In this document: positions 1-7,466 of the stretch, piece after piece | How positions within the stretch are numbered: the stretch's first letter is position 1 | How the letters are laid out: every line of letters starts with the position of its first letter | Source of the DNA: Pseudomonas sp. UFMG81 | Lineage (GTDB): Bacteria > Pseudomonadota > Gammaproteobacteria > Pseudomonadales > Pseudomonadaceae | Assembly: GCF_015354575.1 (NCBI RefSeq) | Contig: NZ_JACAFQ010000048.1 | Coordinates: 1-33,503 of the forward strand | DNA: 33,503 nucleotides | Direction of reading: 5' to 3' | The notes under the pieces: model-generated | The model's input: only the letters and a program-made list of their open reading frames with translations | Database searches by the model: none | What the model was told of the DNA's origin: nothing | Program-made: the position numbers and the translations under genes

Positions 1-65
1 TGTTAGGCCTGCTGTTAGGCCTGCCGCCAGCGTTCAATCTGAGCCATGATCAAACTCTTCAGTTC
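1..65 (-). rRNA. 16S ribosomal RNA, 5' end only (partial)
   Basis: Read on the minus strand from position 65, the sequence is the conserved 5' start of bacterial 16S rRNA (GAACTGAAGAGTTTGATCAT, then GGCTCAG, ATTGAACGCTGGCGGCAGG). The gene runs off the left edge, so only about 53 real bases are present. The last bases are anomalous: the 12-mer TGTTAGGCCTGC occurs twice (1-12 and 13-24, plus strand), whereas Pseudomonas 16S should continue CATGCAAGTCG after GCCTAACA. I take this as an end-of-contig artefact in a multi-copy rRNA operon. Confidence 0.96.
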
Positions 66-256
66 AATACTGCTTGGGTTTTTAAGAAACCCTAAACTTG
101 GCTCAGCAATCTCAAATGACTATGTGATTTCTCGCATGGTCACTTGTGATGCTGATAATCTTTGTGACTATCAGTCCGTACTCACAAGCACCCACACGAA
201 TTGCTTGATTCAATTTGTTAAAGAGCGGTTGGCTTTAGCGTTTCGCTTCAGCCGAG
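66..256 (-). promoter_or_regulatory. 16S rRNA transcribed leader with boxA antitermination site
   Basis: This is the stretch between the most proximal promoter start (about 256) and mature 16S. On the minus strand, 226-215 reads GCTCTTTAACAA, a clear boxA element of the kind that loads the Nus antitermination complex on rRNA transcripts. The rest contains short hairpins (for example GGGTTT/AAACCC near 75-91) and presumably forms the 5' half of the RNase III processing stem. An open frame of 85 codons runs across it on the plus strand, but it begins inside 16S and is not a gene. Confidence 0.85.
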
Positions 257-262
257 GCGCGC

Positions 263-290
263 ATTCTACGCTTTCCTCATTTCGTGTCAA
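263..290 (-). promoter_or_regulatory. rrn promoter, proximal (P3)
   Basis: On the minus strand there is a perfect -35 TTGACA (290-285), a 16-nt spacer and -10 TAGAAT (268-263), followed by a GC-rich discriminator (GCGCGCC). This is typical of stringently controlled rRNA promoters. Predicted start is near 256, about 30 nt upstream of boxA. Confidence 0.85.
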
Positions 291-372
291 GCGTTTATTT
301 TGAAGTTTTTCCCGAGAAACTCGTTTAGCTTCAAACACTTGACTCGCTGCGATCTCTCGTAGCGGGAGGCGA

Positions 373-400
373 ATCATACAGCGTTACAACCTGCTGTCAA
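373..400 (-). promoter_or_regulatory. rrn promoter, middle (P2)
   Basis: The minus strand has -35 TTGACA (400-395), a 16-nt spacer and -10 TATGAT (378-373), followed by a discriminator TCGCCTCCC. Its spacing matches the other two rrn promoters, and it lies 110 bp upstream of the proximal one. Confidence 0.8.
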
Positions 401-514
401 CCACCTTTTCACCGCTATCGATCATGAGACCGAAGCACTTCCGGATCTTTCGAATCGCTTAACTCGTTGATTCCCAAGGAGTTTCGCGTTCCGTTGTCGC
501 TGGAAGTGGGGCGC

Positions 515-542
515 ATTATAAGGGGATCTGAAAGCGCGTCAA
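515..542 (-). promoter_or_regulatory. rrn promoter, distal (P1)
   Basis: The minus strand has -35 TTGACG (542-537), a 16-nt spacer and a perfect -10 TATAAT (520-515), then a GC-rich discriminator GCGCCCCAC. An AT-rich palindrome lies directly upstream in the position of an UP element. Confidence 0.85.
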
Positions 543-572
543 CCTTATATTTCAAGAAATTGAAATATAAGG
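543..572. repeat. Perfect inverted repeat at the UP-element position of rrn P1
   Basis: CCTTATATTTCAA and TTGAAATATAAGG form 13-bp perfect arms around GAAA. The repeat abuts the -35 box of rrn P1, so it occupies the -40 to -70 region where RNA polymerase alpha subunits or Fis would bind. There is no T-run on either side, so it does not look like an intrinsic terminator. A regulatory (UP element) role is inferred from position and AT content. Confidence 0.65.
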
Positions 573-631
573 GGAAAAGACCGTGCAACGGCCGCCAGGG
601 GCTTGCCACACCCCTTGCAGCGCCCATCAGA

Positions 632-657
632 TCGAGCGCCGCCCGCGCGGCGCTCGA
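632..657. repeat. GC-rich hairpin between msrQ and the rRNA promoters
   Basis: TCGAGCGCCGC and GCGGCGCTCGA form 11-bp perfect arms around a 4-nt loop. It lies about 80 nt beyond the msrQ stop and could end msrPQ transcripts before they enter the rRNA promoter region. It lacks the T-tract of a standard intrinsic terminator, so that role is only a guess. Confidence 0.4.
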
Positions 658-734
658 CTTCAAGGGCACTAGAAGAACAACGGCAAGCACCTCTCAAGAC
701 CAACACAACCTGAAGACAAGCCCCGAAGCCACCC

Positions 735-1345
735 TCAAGCCACCCTCCCCTTCGCTCGCCCCAACCGCGGCACCCGCCGCGCCACCGCCGGCACCCGCAA
801 CACCATCAGCAACGCCCCTACCCCCGCATAGACCGCCCACTCCTTCAGGTCCGAGCGCACGATCCACAAGAAATGCAGCAACCCCAACCCAAGAATCACA
901 TACACCAGCTTGTGCAGCTTCTTCCACCGCGCCCCCAGCCGCCGCTGACTGTAGCGATTGGAAGTAACCGCCAACGCCAACAACCCCAGGAACCCCAGCG
1001 CCCCGACAATGATGTACGGCCGCTTGCGCAACTCCACCCCCAACTGCCCCCAGTCCAGGCCCAGGATGAACACCATATAAGAAGTCATGTGCAGCACTAT
1101 ATAAGCAAAGCACCACAACCCCAGTTGGCGCCGTACCACGATCCAGCCCGGCCACCCCGTCAGCTTCTGCAGCGGCGTCATGCTCAAGGTGATCAACAGA
1201 AACACCAACGCCCCCAGCCCAAGCCGATCCACCAGGATCTTGCCCGGGTCAGGGTCAAGTTGCCCCGTCGCCGCCTGATACAACCACCAGGCCGGAACCA
1301 GGCAACCGACAATGAGGATCGCCAAACGCAACCAGGGATAGCGCA

Positions 1346-1346
<1 letters not shown>
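735..1346 (-). CDS. msrQ: MsrQ (YedZ), heme-binding membrane subunit of the MsrPQ methionine sulfoxide reductase
   Basis: This 203-aa polytopic membrane protein supplies electrons from the respiratory chain to periplasmic MsrP, which repairs methionine sulfoxide in envelope proteins. Hydrophobic segments are visible near residues 7-25, 44-60, 75-95, 110-128, 150-165 and 170-185. Conserved histidines in YIVLHMTSY, KKLHKLVY and LLHFLW fit the heme ligands of the ferric-reductase-like family. The ATG at 1346 shares its A with the msrP stop (TGATG), so the two are translationally coupled. The in-frame TTG one codon upstream is unlikely. Length and neighbour match the family well. Confidence 0.93.
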
Positions 1347-2359
<1,013 letters not shown>

Positions 2360-2419
2360 GACGGCTCCACAGTGCGGGTAACTGATGTACCCGTAAGACT
2401 ATGGAGCCGGCAGGTTATT

Positions 2420-2436
2420 CCACGATTAAATCGTGG
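2420..2436 (-). other. Short hairpin directly after the pssA stop codon
   Basis: CCACGATT and AATCGTGG flank one central base, immediately downstream of the pssA stop (2437-2439). It could be a 3'-end stem or weak terminator, but only AATAACC follows, not a T-run. Confidence 0.35.
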
Positions 2437-3288
2437 TCAGGCTTTGCGCCGACGACCACGCAGCAGGTACTGCAGTGGCCCGGAAATCGCGTAACCAAGG
2501 AAGATCAGCAGCAGGATGCGGGGTGGGTCGCTGAAGACCACGGCGAACACCAGCACCACGGCCAGGATCGCAACGAACGGGACGCGCCCTTTCAGGTCCA
2601 GCTCCTTGAAGCTGTTGTACTTGATATTGCTGACCATCAGCATGCCGGCGGCCGCCACCAGCAGGGCCACCAGGAACGACAGCTTGCTGCCCTGGATACC
2701 GTAGTCGCTGAACGCCCATACGGTACCGGCCACCACACCTGCCGCAGCCGGGCTGGCCAGGCCGATGAAGTAGCGCTTGTCGGCGGTGCCGACCTGGGTG
2801 TTGAAACGCGCCAGGCGCAAGGCCGCACCCGCTACATAGATGAAGGCCACCATCCAGCCGACCTTGCCCATGTCACCCAGCGCCCAGCCGAAGGCCAGCA
2901 GTGCCGGCGCCACACCGAAGGCGACCATGTCCGACAACGAGTCGTACTCGGCACCGAAGGCGCTTTGCGTATTGGTCATGCGTGCCACGCGGCCATCGAG
3001 GCTGTCCAGCACCATGGCGACGAAGATCGCAATGGCGGCGAAGGCGAAATACTTGCTCGCCTCGCGCGGGTCGCCAGCGCTCAGGGCGCTTTGTGCGCTC
3101 ATCGAACTGATGATGGAATAGAAACCGGCGAACAGGTTGGCGGTGGTGAACAGGTTGGGCAACAGGTAGATGCCGCGGTGACGGACCTTGCGCCCTTCAG
3201 CGTCATGCCCTTCTTCGACATGCTCATCGATCGGTAGCAGGCTTTCGGCGTCGGAGGGCTTGTTCGGCTCTTCGGGACGTTCGCTCAT
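2437..3288 (-). CDS. pssA: CDP-diacylglycerol-serine O-phosphatidyltransferase (phosphatidylserine synthase)
   Basis: This 283-aa integral membrane enzyme joins CDP-diacylglycerol and serine, the first committed step to phosphatidylethanolamine. The CDP-alcohol phosphatidyltransferase signature is intact: DSLDGRVAR near residues 98-106, then GAEYDSLSD near 116-124, giving the DGxxAR...GxxxDxxxD metal-binding pattern. Several hydrophobic segments follow (AFGVAPALLAFG, VAFIYVAGAALRLARF, FVAILAVVLVFAVVF). The charged N-terminal 40 residues (many E, D, P) are an extension seen in Pseudomonas PssA. It belongs to the type II (Bacillus/Pseudomonas) class, not the E. coli phospholipase-D-like class. 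The ATG at 3288 is preceded by AAGGTACTTTTC. Confidence 0.95.
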   Translation of the reverse strand: MSERPEEPNKPSDAESLLPIDEHVEEGHDAEGRKVRHRGIYLLPNLFTTANLFAGFYSIISSMSAQSALSAGDPREASKYFAFAAIAIFVAMVLDSLDGRVARMTNTQSAFGAEYDSLSDMVAFGVAPALLAFGWALGDMGKVGWMVAFIYVAGAALRLARFNTQVGTADKRYFIGLASPAAAGVVAGTVWAFSDYGIQGSKLSFLVALLVAAAGMLMVSNIKYNSFKELDLKGRVPFVAILAVVLVFAVVFSDPPRILLLIFLGYAISGPLQYLLRGRRRKA

Positions 3289-3394
3289 GAAAAGTACCTT
3301 GCAACTGGGTGGAATATGTTCGACACGGGCCCGCGAAATGGGTTCTGACGGCGGGCCACTGGTCGCTTTATACCAGAAGCGGGCCGCGCAAACG

Positions 3395-3421
3395 AAAAAA
3401 CGCGGCCGAAGCCGCGTTTTT
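3395..3421 (-). terminator. Intrinsic terminator of the ilv operon
   Basis: On the minus strand, CGCGGC-TTCG-GCCGCG is framed by AAAAA upstream and TTTTTT downstream. This is a textbook Rho-independent terminator 18 nt after the ilvC stop. Because A- and T-runs flank both sides, it could also act on the plus strand. Confidence 0.9.
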
Positions 3422-3439
3422 CATTCAGCAAAACAAGAC

Positions 3440-4456
3440 TTAGTTCTTGGTCTTGTCGACGATCTTGTTGGCCGAGATCCAAGGCATCATCGAACGCAGT
3501 TGCTCGCCGATGATCTCGATGCCGTGGGCAGCGTTGTTACGACGCTTGGCGGTCATCGATGGGTAGTTGGTGGCACCTTCGCTGATGAACATCTTCGCGT
3601 ACTCGCCGTCCTGGATGCGCTTCAGAGCGTTGCGCATGGCCTTGCGGGATTCTTCGTTGATGACTTCAGGGCCGGTGACGTACTCACCGTACTCGGCGTT
3701 GTTGGAGATCGAGTAGTTCATGTTGGCGATACCGCCTTCGTACATGAGGTCAACGATCAGCTTCAGCTCGTGCAGGCACTCGAAGTAGGCCATTTCCGGG
3801 GCGTAGCCCGCTTCGACCAGGGTTTCGAAACCGGCCTTGACCAGCTCGACGGTACCGCCGCACAGAACGGCCTGCTCACCGAACAGGTCGGTTTCGGTCT
3901 CGTCCTTGAAGGTGGTTTCGATGATGCCGGTACGGCCGCCACCCACGCCCGAGGCGTAGGACAGGGCGACGTTCTTGGCGTTGCCGGAAGCGTCCTGGTA
4001 GATGGCGATCAAGTCAGGGATGCCGCCGCCTTTGACGAACTCGGAGCGAACGGTGTGGCCCGGGGCCTTCGGCGCGATCATGATCACGTCGAGGTCGGCA
4101 CGCGGAACGACCTGGTTGTAGTGGATCGAGAAGCCGTGGGAGAAGGCCAGGGTGGCGCCCTTCTTGATGTTCGGCTCGATCTCGTTCTTGTACAGAGCGC
4201 CCTGGAACTCGTCCGGGGTCAGGATCATGACCAGGTCGGCGGCAGCGACGGCGGTAGCTACGTCGGCGACTTTCAGGCCGTGGGCTTCAGCCTTGGCAAC
4301 GGTGGCCGAGCCTTTACGCAGACCGACGGTAACGTCTACACCGGAGTCCTTCAGGTTGCACGCCTGGGCGTGGCCTTGCGAACCGTAACCGATGATGGCG
4401 ACTTTCTTACCCTGGATGATGGAAAGGTCGCAGTCTTTATCGTAGAAAACTTTCAT
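3440..4456 (-). CDS. ilvC: Ketol-acid reductoisomerase (NADP+)
   Basis: This 338-aa class I (short form) acetohydroxyacid isomeroreductase performs the second step of valine, isoleucine and leucine synthesis. The Rossmann motif is IIGYGSQGHAQACNLKDSG at residues 21-39, followed by RKGS, the part of the fold that sets NADPH preference. The C-terminal Mg-binding helices contain GEQAVLCGG and the ECLHELKLIVDLMYEGG segment. I chose the ATG at 4456 because MKVFYDKDCDLS is the standard start of this family and it follows AGGGG at good spacing; upstream in-frame codons are not preceded by a ribosome site. It is the third gene of ilvIHC, 54 nt after ilvH, and ends at a strong terminator. Confidence 0.97.
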   Translation of the reverse strand: MKVFYDKDCDLSIIQGKKVAIIGYGSQGHAQACNLKDSGVDVTVGLRKGSATVAKAEAHGLKVADVATAVAAADLVMILTPDEFQGALYKNEIEPNIKKGATLAFSHGFSIHYNQVVPRADLDVIMIAPKAPGHTVRSEFVKGGGIPDLIAIYQDASGNAKNVALSYASGVGGGRTGIIETTFKDETETDLFGEQAVLCGGTVELVKAGFETLVEAGYAPEMAYFECLHELKLIVDLMYEGGIANMNYSISNNAEYGEYVTGPEVINEESRKAMRNALKRIQDGEYAKMFISEGATNYPSMTAKRRNNAAHGIEIIGEQLRSMMPWISANKIVDKTKN

Positions 4457-4510
4457 GAAATACCCCTGGTTATATCTCGGCCCCTGCGGAGCCATCGCTA
4501 ATTTTTGAAG

Positions 4511-5002
4511 TTAGATGCTGAGCACTTTGTCGCCACGGGCAATGCCGGTGACGCCGCTGCGCACGGTTTCGAGAATCGATGCGGTGCCGATGGCCTGGAT
4601 GAAGCTGTCCAGTTTGTCGCTGGTGCCGCTCAGCTGCACGGTGTACACGCTGGCGGTCACATCGACGATCTGGCCACGGAAGATATCCGTGGTGCGCTTG
4701 ATCTCGGCGCGCTGGGCACCGGTGGCCTTGACCTTGACCAGCATCAGTTCACGCTCGATGTGAGCGCTTTCCGACAGGTCGACGAGCTTGACCACTTCGA
4801 CCAGCTTGTTCAGGTTCTTGGTGATCTGCTCGATCACTTCGTCATGGCCAACGGTGGTCAGCGTCAGACGCGACAAGGTCGGGTCTTCGGTTGGCGCCAC
4901 GGTCAGGCTTTCAATGTTGTAGTTGCGCTGGGAGAACAGGCCGACCACGCGGGACAAAGCACCGGGTTCGTTTTCCAGCAGCAGGGAGATGATGTGCCGC
5001 AT
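4511..5002 (-). CDS. ilvH: Acetolactate synthase regulatory (small) subunit
   Basis: This 163-aa subunit binds valine and confers feedback inhibition on the catalytic subunit IlvI. An ACT domain occupies residues 1-75 (MRHIISLLLENEPGALSRVV, then GLFSQRNYNIESLTV). The ALS small-subunit C-terminal domain follows (ERELMLVKV, FRGQIVDV, SGTSDKLDSFI). The ATG lies one base after the ilvI stop, so translation is effectively coupled and gives matched subunit synthesis. The length is typical. Confidence 0.97.
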   Translation of the reverse strand: MRHIISLLLENEPGALSRVVGLFSQRNYNIESLTVAPTEDPTLSRLTLTTVGHDEVIEQITKNLNKLVEVVKLVDLSESAHIERELMLVKVKATGAQRAEIKRTTDIFRGQIVDVTASVYTVQLSGTSDKLDSFIQAIGTASILETVRSGVTGIARGDKVLSI

Positions 5003-5003
5003 A

Positions 5004-6728
5004 TCAGGTACGCTCCGTCTTGCTCAGCCACATGTCACGCATCGAGCCATCCTTGATCTGCATCGGATAGACGTGCTCGGTGCGGTCGACCGCGATGTCG
5101 ATGAACACCAGGCGGTCCTTCATCGCGAAAGCCTCTTCCAGTTTCGGCTTGAGGTCTTTCAGGCTGGTGATGCGGATACCCACATGGCCATAGGCCTCGG
5201 CCAGCTTGACGAAGTCCGGCAGCGACTCGACATAGGAGTGCGAGTGGCGACCGTTGTAGGCCATGTCCTGCCATTGGCGGACCATGCCCAACACACCGTT
5301 GTTCAGGTTGACGATCTTCACCGGCAGGCCGTACTGCATGCAGGTGGACAGCTCCTGGATGTTCATCTGGATGCTGCCTTCGCCAGTGACGCAGGCCACA
5401 TCCTGGTCCGGGAAGTTGAGCTTGATGCCCATGGCCGCCGGGAAACCGAAGCCCATGGTGCCCAGGCCACCGGAGTTGATCCAGCGGTTGGGTTTGTTGA
5501 AGCGGTAGTACTGCGCCGCGAACATCTGGTGCTGGCCCACGTCGGAGGTGACGAAGGCATCGCCCTGGGTCACTTCGCACAGGGTCTCGATCACCTGCTG
5601 CGGCTTGATGATGTTGCCGTCGCCCTTGTCGTAGGGGAACAGGTCGCCGTCACCACGCCATTCGTCGATCTGCTTCCACCAGGCATCCAGCGCCGCCTTG
5701 TCTGGCTGCTCGCCGATTTCCTTGAGGATGCCCAGCATTTCGTTGAGCACACTGTCGACCGGGCCGACGATCGGGACGTCTGCCTTGATCAGCTTCGAGA
5801 TCGACGCCGGGTCGATGTCGATGTGGATGATCTTGGCATTCGGGCAGAACTTCGCCGGGCCATTGACCACACGGTCGTCGAAACGCGCACCGACGGCGAA
5901 GATCACGTCAGCGTGGTGCATGGCCATGTTGGCGGTGTAGCTGCCGTGCATGCCGAGCATGCCGATGAACTGGCGGTCGGTGCCCGGGAAGCCGCCGAGG
6001 CCCATGAGCGTGTTGGTGACCGGCAGGTTCAGCGACTTGGCGATTTCGGTGAGGGCTTCGGAGCCACCACCAAGAATGACGCCACCACCGGAGTAGACGA
6101 TCGGACGCTTGGCCGCCAGGAGCATTTCGGCCGCCTTGCGGATCTGGCCGGAATGACCACGTACAGCCGGGCTATACGAACGCAGCTTGACCTTTTTCGG
6201 GTAGATGTACTCGAACTTCTCAGCCGGGTTGGTCATATCTTTTGGAATGTCGACCACCACCGGACCAGGACGGCCGGACTGCGCCAGATAGAAGGCTTTT
6301 TTCAGAACTTCAGGGATTTCCGAAGCGTGCTTGACCATGAAGCTGTGCTTCACGATCGGCCGGGAGATACCGATCATGTCGGTTTCCTGGAACGCATCGG
6401 TGCCGACCATGGTGCTGGGCACCTGGCCAGACAGGATGACCATCGGAATGGAATCCATGTAGGCGGTGGCAATGCCGGTGATGGCATTGGTCGCGCCGGG
6501 GCCGGAAGTCACCAGCACCACGCCGGCCTTGCCGGTGGCACGGGCGTAACCGTCCGCCATATGGGTGGCAGCCTGTTCGTGACGGACCAGGATGTGCTCG
6601 ACTTCCGGTTCCTTGAACAAAGCATCGTAAACATGAAGGAGAGCACCGCCAGGGTACCCGTAGATGTGCTTAACGCCCTCGTCACGCAAGAAGCGGACGA
6701 CCATCTCAGCGCCAGATAAAAGCTCCAC
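5004..6728 (-). CDS. ilvI: Acetolactate synthase catalytic (large) subunit
   Basis: This 574-aa thiamine-diphosphate enzyme condenses pyruvate with pyruvate or 2-oxobutyrate. The N-terminal domain has GYPGGALLHVYDAL with the catalytic glutamate in VRHEQAATHMADGYAR. The ThDP/Mg motif is seen as GEGSIQMNIQELSTCMQYGL and continues to NLNNGVLGMVRQWQ. I place the start at GTG 6728 (VELLSGAEM): an upstream in-frame GTG at 6737 lies inside the Shine-Dalgarno AGAGGTGA, which is well spaced for 6728. It is the first gene of ilvIHC and is preceded by a leader of about 240 nt. Confidence 0.96.
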   Translation of the reverse strand: MELLSGAEMVVRFLRDEGVKHIYGYPGGALLHVYDALFKEPEVEHILVRHEQAATHMADGYARATGKAGVVLVTSGPGATNAITGIATAYMDSIPMVILSGQVPSTMVGTDAFQETDMIGISRPIVKHSFMVKHASEIPEVLKKAFYLAQSGRPGPVVVDIPKDMTNPAEKFEYIYPKKVKLRSYSPAVRGHSGQIRKAAEMLLAAKRPIVYSGGGVILGGGSEALTEIAKSLNLPVTNTLMGLGGFPGTDRQFIGMLGMHGSYTANMAMHHADVIFAVGARFDDRVVNGPAKFCPNAKIIHIDIDPASISKLIKADVPIVGPVDSVLNEMLGILKEIGEQPDKAALDAWWKQIDEWRGDGDLFPYDKGDGNIIKPQQVIETLCEVTQGDAFVTSDVGQHQMFAAQYYRFNKPNRWINSGGLGTMGFGFPAAMGIKLNFPDQDVACVTGEGSIQMNIQELSTCMQYGLPVKIVNLNNGVLGMVRQWQDMAYNGRHSHSYVESLPDFVKLAEAYGHVGIRITSLKDLKPKLEEAFAMKDRLVFIDIAVDRTEHVYPMQIKDGSMRDMWLSKTERT

Positions 6729-6755
6729 GTTGTTCACCTCTAAAACGCCAGAATA

Positions 6756-6772
6756 CCGCCCTCACTGGGCGG
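6756..6772 (-). promoter_or_regulatory. GC hairpin in the ilv leader, possible attenuator
   Basis: On the minus strand CCGCCC-AGTGA-GGGCGG forms a strong stem, followed by TATTCTGGCGTTTT, 28 nt before the ilvI start. The T-content after the stem is low for a classical terminator, so attenuation is a hypothesis. Confidence 0.4.
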
Positions 6773-6812
6773 GTCTTAATAGGTTTACTGCCAAGCAGAG
6801 CATGAGCGAACG

Positions 6813-6926
6813 TCAGCACTGACTGAGCAAGTATTGGGAATGCCCTTCTAATGTTTCGGGCTTTCCCACCCAGCGCGAGGTAACGCGTTGCGGGGTGTTA
6901 CAAGTCGGCGCGGGTGTGCGCCTCAT
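6813..6926 (-). CDS. Possible ilv leader peptide (37 aa)
   Basis: An ATG at 6926 opens a 37-codon frame that starts MRRTPAPTCN and ends LEGHSQYLLSQC. It lies wholly inside the predicted ilvI 5' leader, ending 84 nt before the ilvI start and upstream of the 6772-6756 hairpin, the usual layout for amino-acid attenuation. It contains five Thr, three Leu and two Val but no dense run of branched-chain codons, unlike E. coli ilv leader peptides. No good Shine-Dalgarno is visible. Its ATG overlaps the stop of another small frame (ATGA). It may be translated, but its function is unproven. Confidence 0.4.
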   Translation of the reverse strand: MRRTPAPTCNTPQRVTSRWVGKPETLEGHSQYLLSQC

Positions 6927-7090
6927 GATCTGCTTAGCGGGTCTGCTTCTGGCAGTCCCTCTACAGCGGAATCTGGATTCTTGTGATTCGGCGCGCACAA
7001 GTCAAGAAAAATTATTGCCAATTTTTCCGCAAGATGAATCACTGCCACCACTAAAAACGCACCCAGCAGCAGAACTAGGAAGATTTCCAC
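6923..7090 (-). CDS. Possible 55-aa membrane microprotein upstream of ilvI (doubtful)
   Basis: From a GTG at 7090 the frame encodes a strongly hydrophobic N-terminus (EIFLVLLLGAFLVVAVIHLA) followed by a polar tail ending PLSRS. The stop overlaps the ATG of the possible leader peptide (ATGA). Against it, the frame begins in the T-run of the yqcC terminator, has no ribosome-binding site, uses A/T-rich codons (TTA, CTA, ATA) atypical of neighbouring genes, and contains the ilv promoter within it. It could be real only if there is read-through or an unseen promoter. Confidence 0.22.
   Translation of the reverse strand: MEIFLVLLLGAFLVVAVIHLAEKLAIIFLDLCAPNHKNPDSAVEGLPEADPLSRS
6977..7005 (-). promoter_or_regulatory. 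Predicted sigma-70 promoter of ilvIHC
   Basis: On the minus strand there is -35 TTGACT (7005-7000), a 17-nt spacer and -10 AAGAAT (6982-6977). The start is predicted near 6970, giving a leader of about 240 nt before ilvI, long enough for leader-peptide control. An A/T-rich stretch (GGCAATAATTTTTC) lies just upstream. Confidence 0.6.
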
Positions 7091-7117
7091 AAAAAAGGGC
7101 CACAATCTGCGGCCCTT
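7091..7117 (-). terminator. Intrinsic terminator of the mrcB-lpoP-yqcC operon
   Basis: On the minus strand AAGGGCC...GGCCCTT forms a 7-bp stem followed by TTTTTT (with the last stem bases), about 20 nt beyond the yqcC stop. Confidence 0.88.
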
Positions 7118-7136
7118 ATCGGAAAAAGAGAAGAAA

Positions 7137-7466
7137 TCAGGCGGAAGGCGCGATCAATTGATCGAACTCTGCCAACAGGCGCCGTAGCTCGCGGCTTTGT
7201 TCCGGGCGGTCGACGAACACCGTCTCGGCCATCACCAGAATGCCCGAAGCATTGGGCAGCGGATGCCCATGCTCGAGAATCAGCTTCATGCGTGGCAGGA
7301 AGATCCACTGCAGCCACTGCTCGAAGCTCATGCTGTCCACCGCGAATGGCACCACGCTGGCCAGCGCCTCGGCGCTGGGCGCGGCATCGTCCCACCAGCC
7401 CTGCACCCTGAGCTCGTGCTCGATCAGCAGCAGGTGGTCGGCGATATCGAGAATGCGTGGTTCCAT
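7137..7466 (-). CDS. yqcC: YqcC family protein (DUF446)
   Basis: This small, all-alpha, soluble protein (109 aa) has no assigned biochemical role. Recognisable family features are the LLLIEHELRVQGWWDDAAPS segment near the N-terminus and the conserved core MSFEQWLQWIFLPRMKLILE. The ATG at 7466 shares its A with the stop of lpoP (TGATG), so I prefer it over the GTG one codon earlier. It is the third gene of mrcB-lpoP-yqcC and ends at a clear terminator. Co-transcription with PBP1b and its activator hints at cell-envelope relevance, but that is inference from context only. Confidence 0.85.
   Translation of the reverse strand: MEPRILDIADHLLLIEHELRVQGWWDDAAPSAEALASVVPFAVDSMSFEQWLQWIFLPRMKLILEHGHPLPNASGILVMAETVFVDRPEQSRELRRLLAEFDQLIAPSA

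Noticed and set aside
46..303. 85-codon plus-strand frame at the left edge
   Set aside because: It starts inside 16S rRNA and runs antisense through the rRNA leader and boxA; no ribosome site and no protein-like pattern.
4923..6719. 598-codon plus-strand frame antisense to ilvI
   Set aside because: Rich in His, Asp, Arg and Val without domain features; mirror frame of ilvI.
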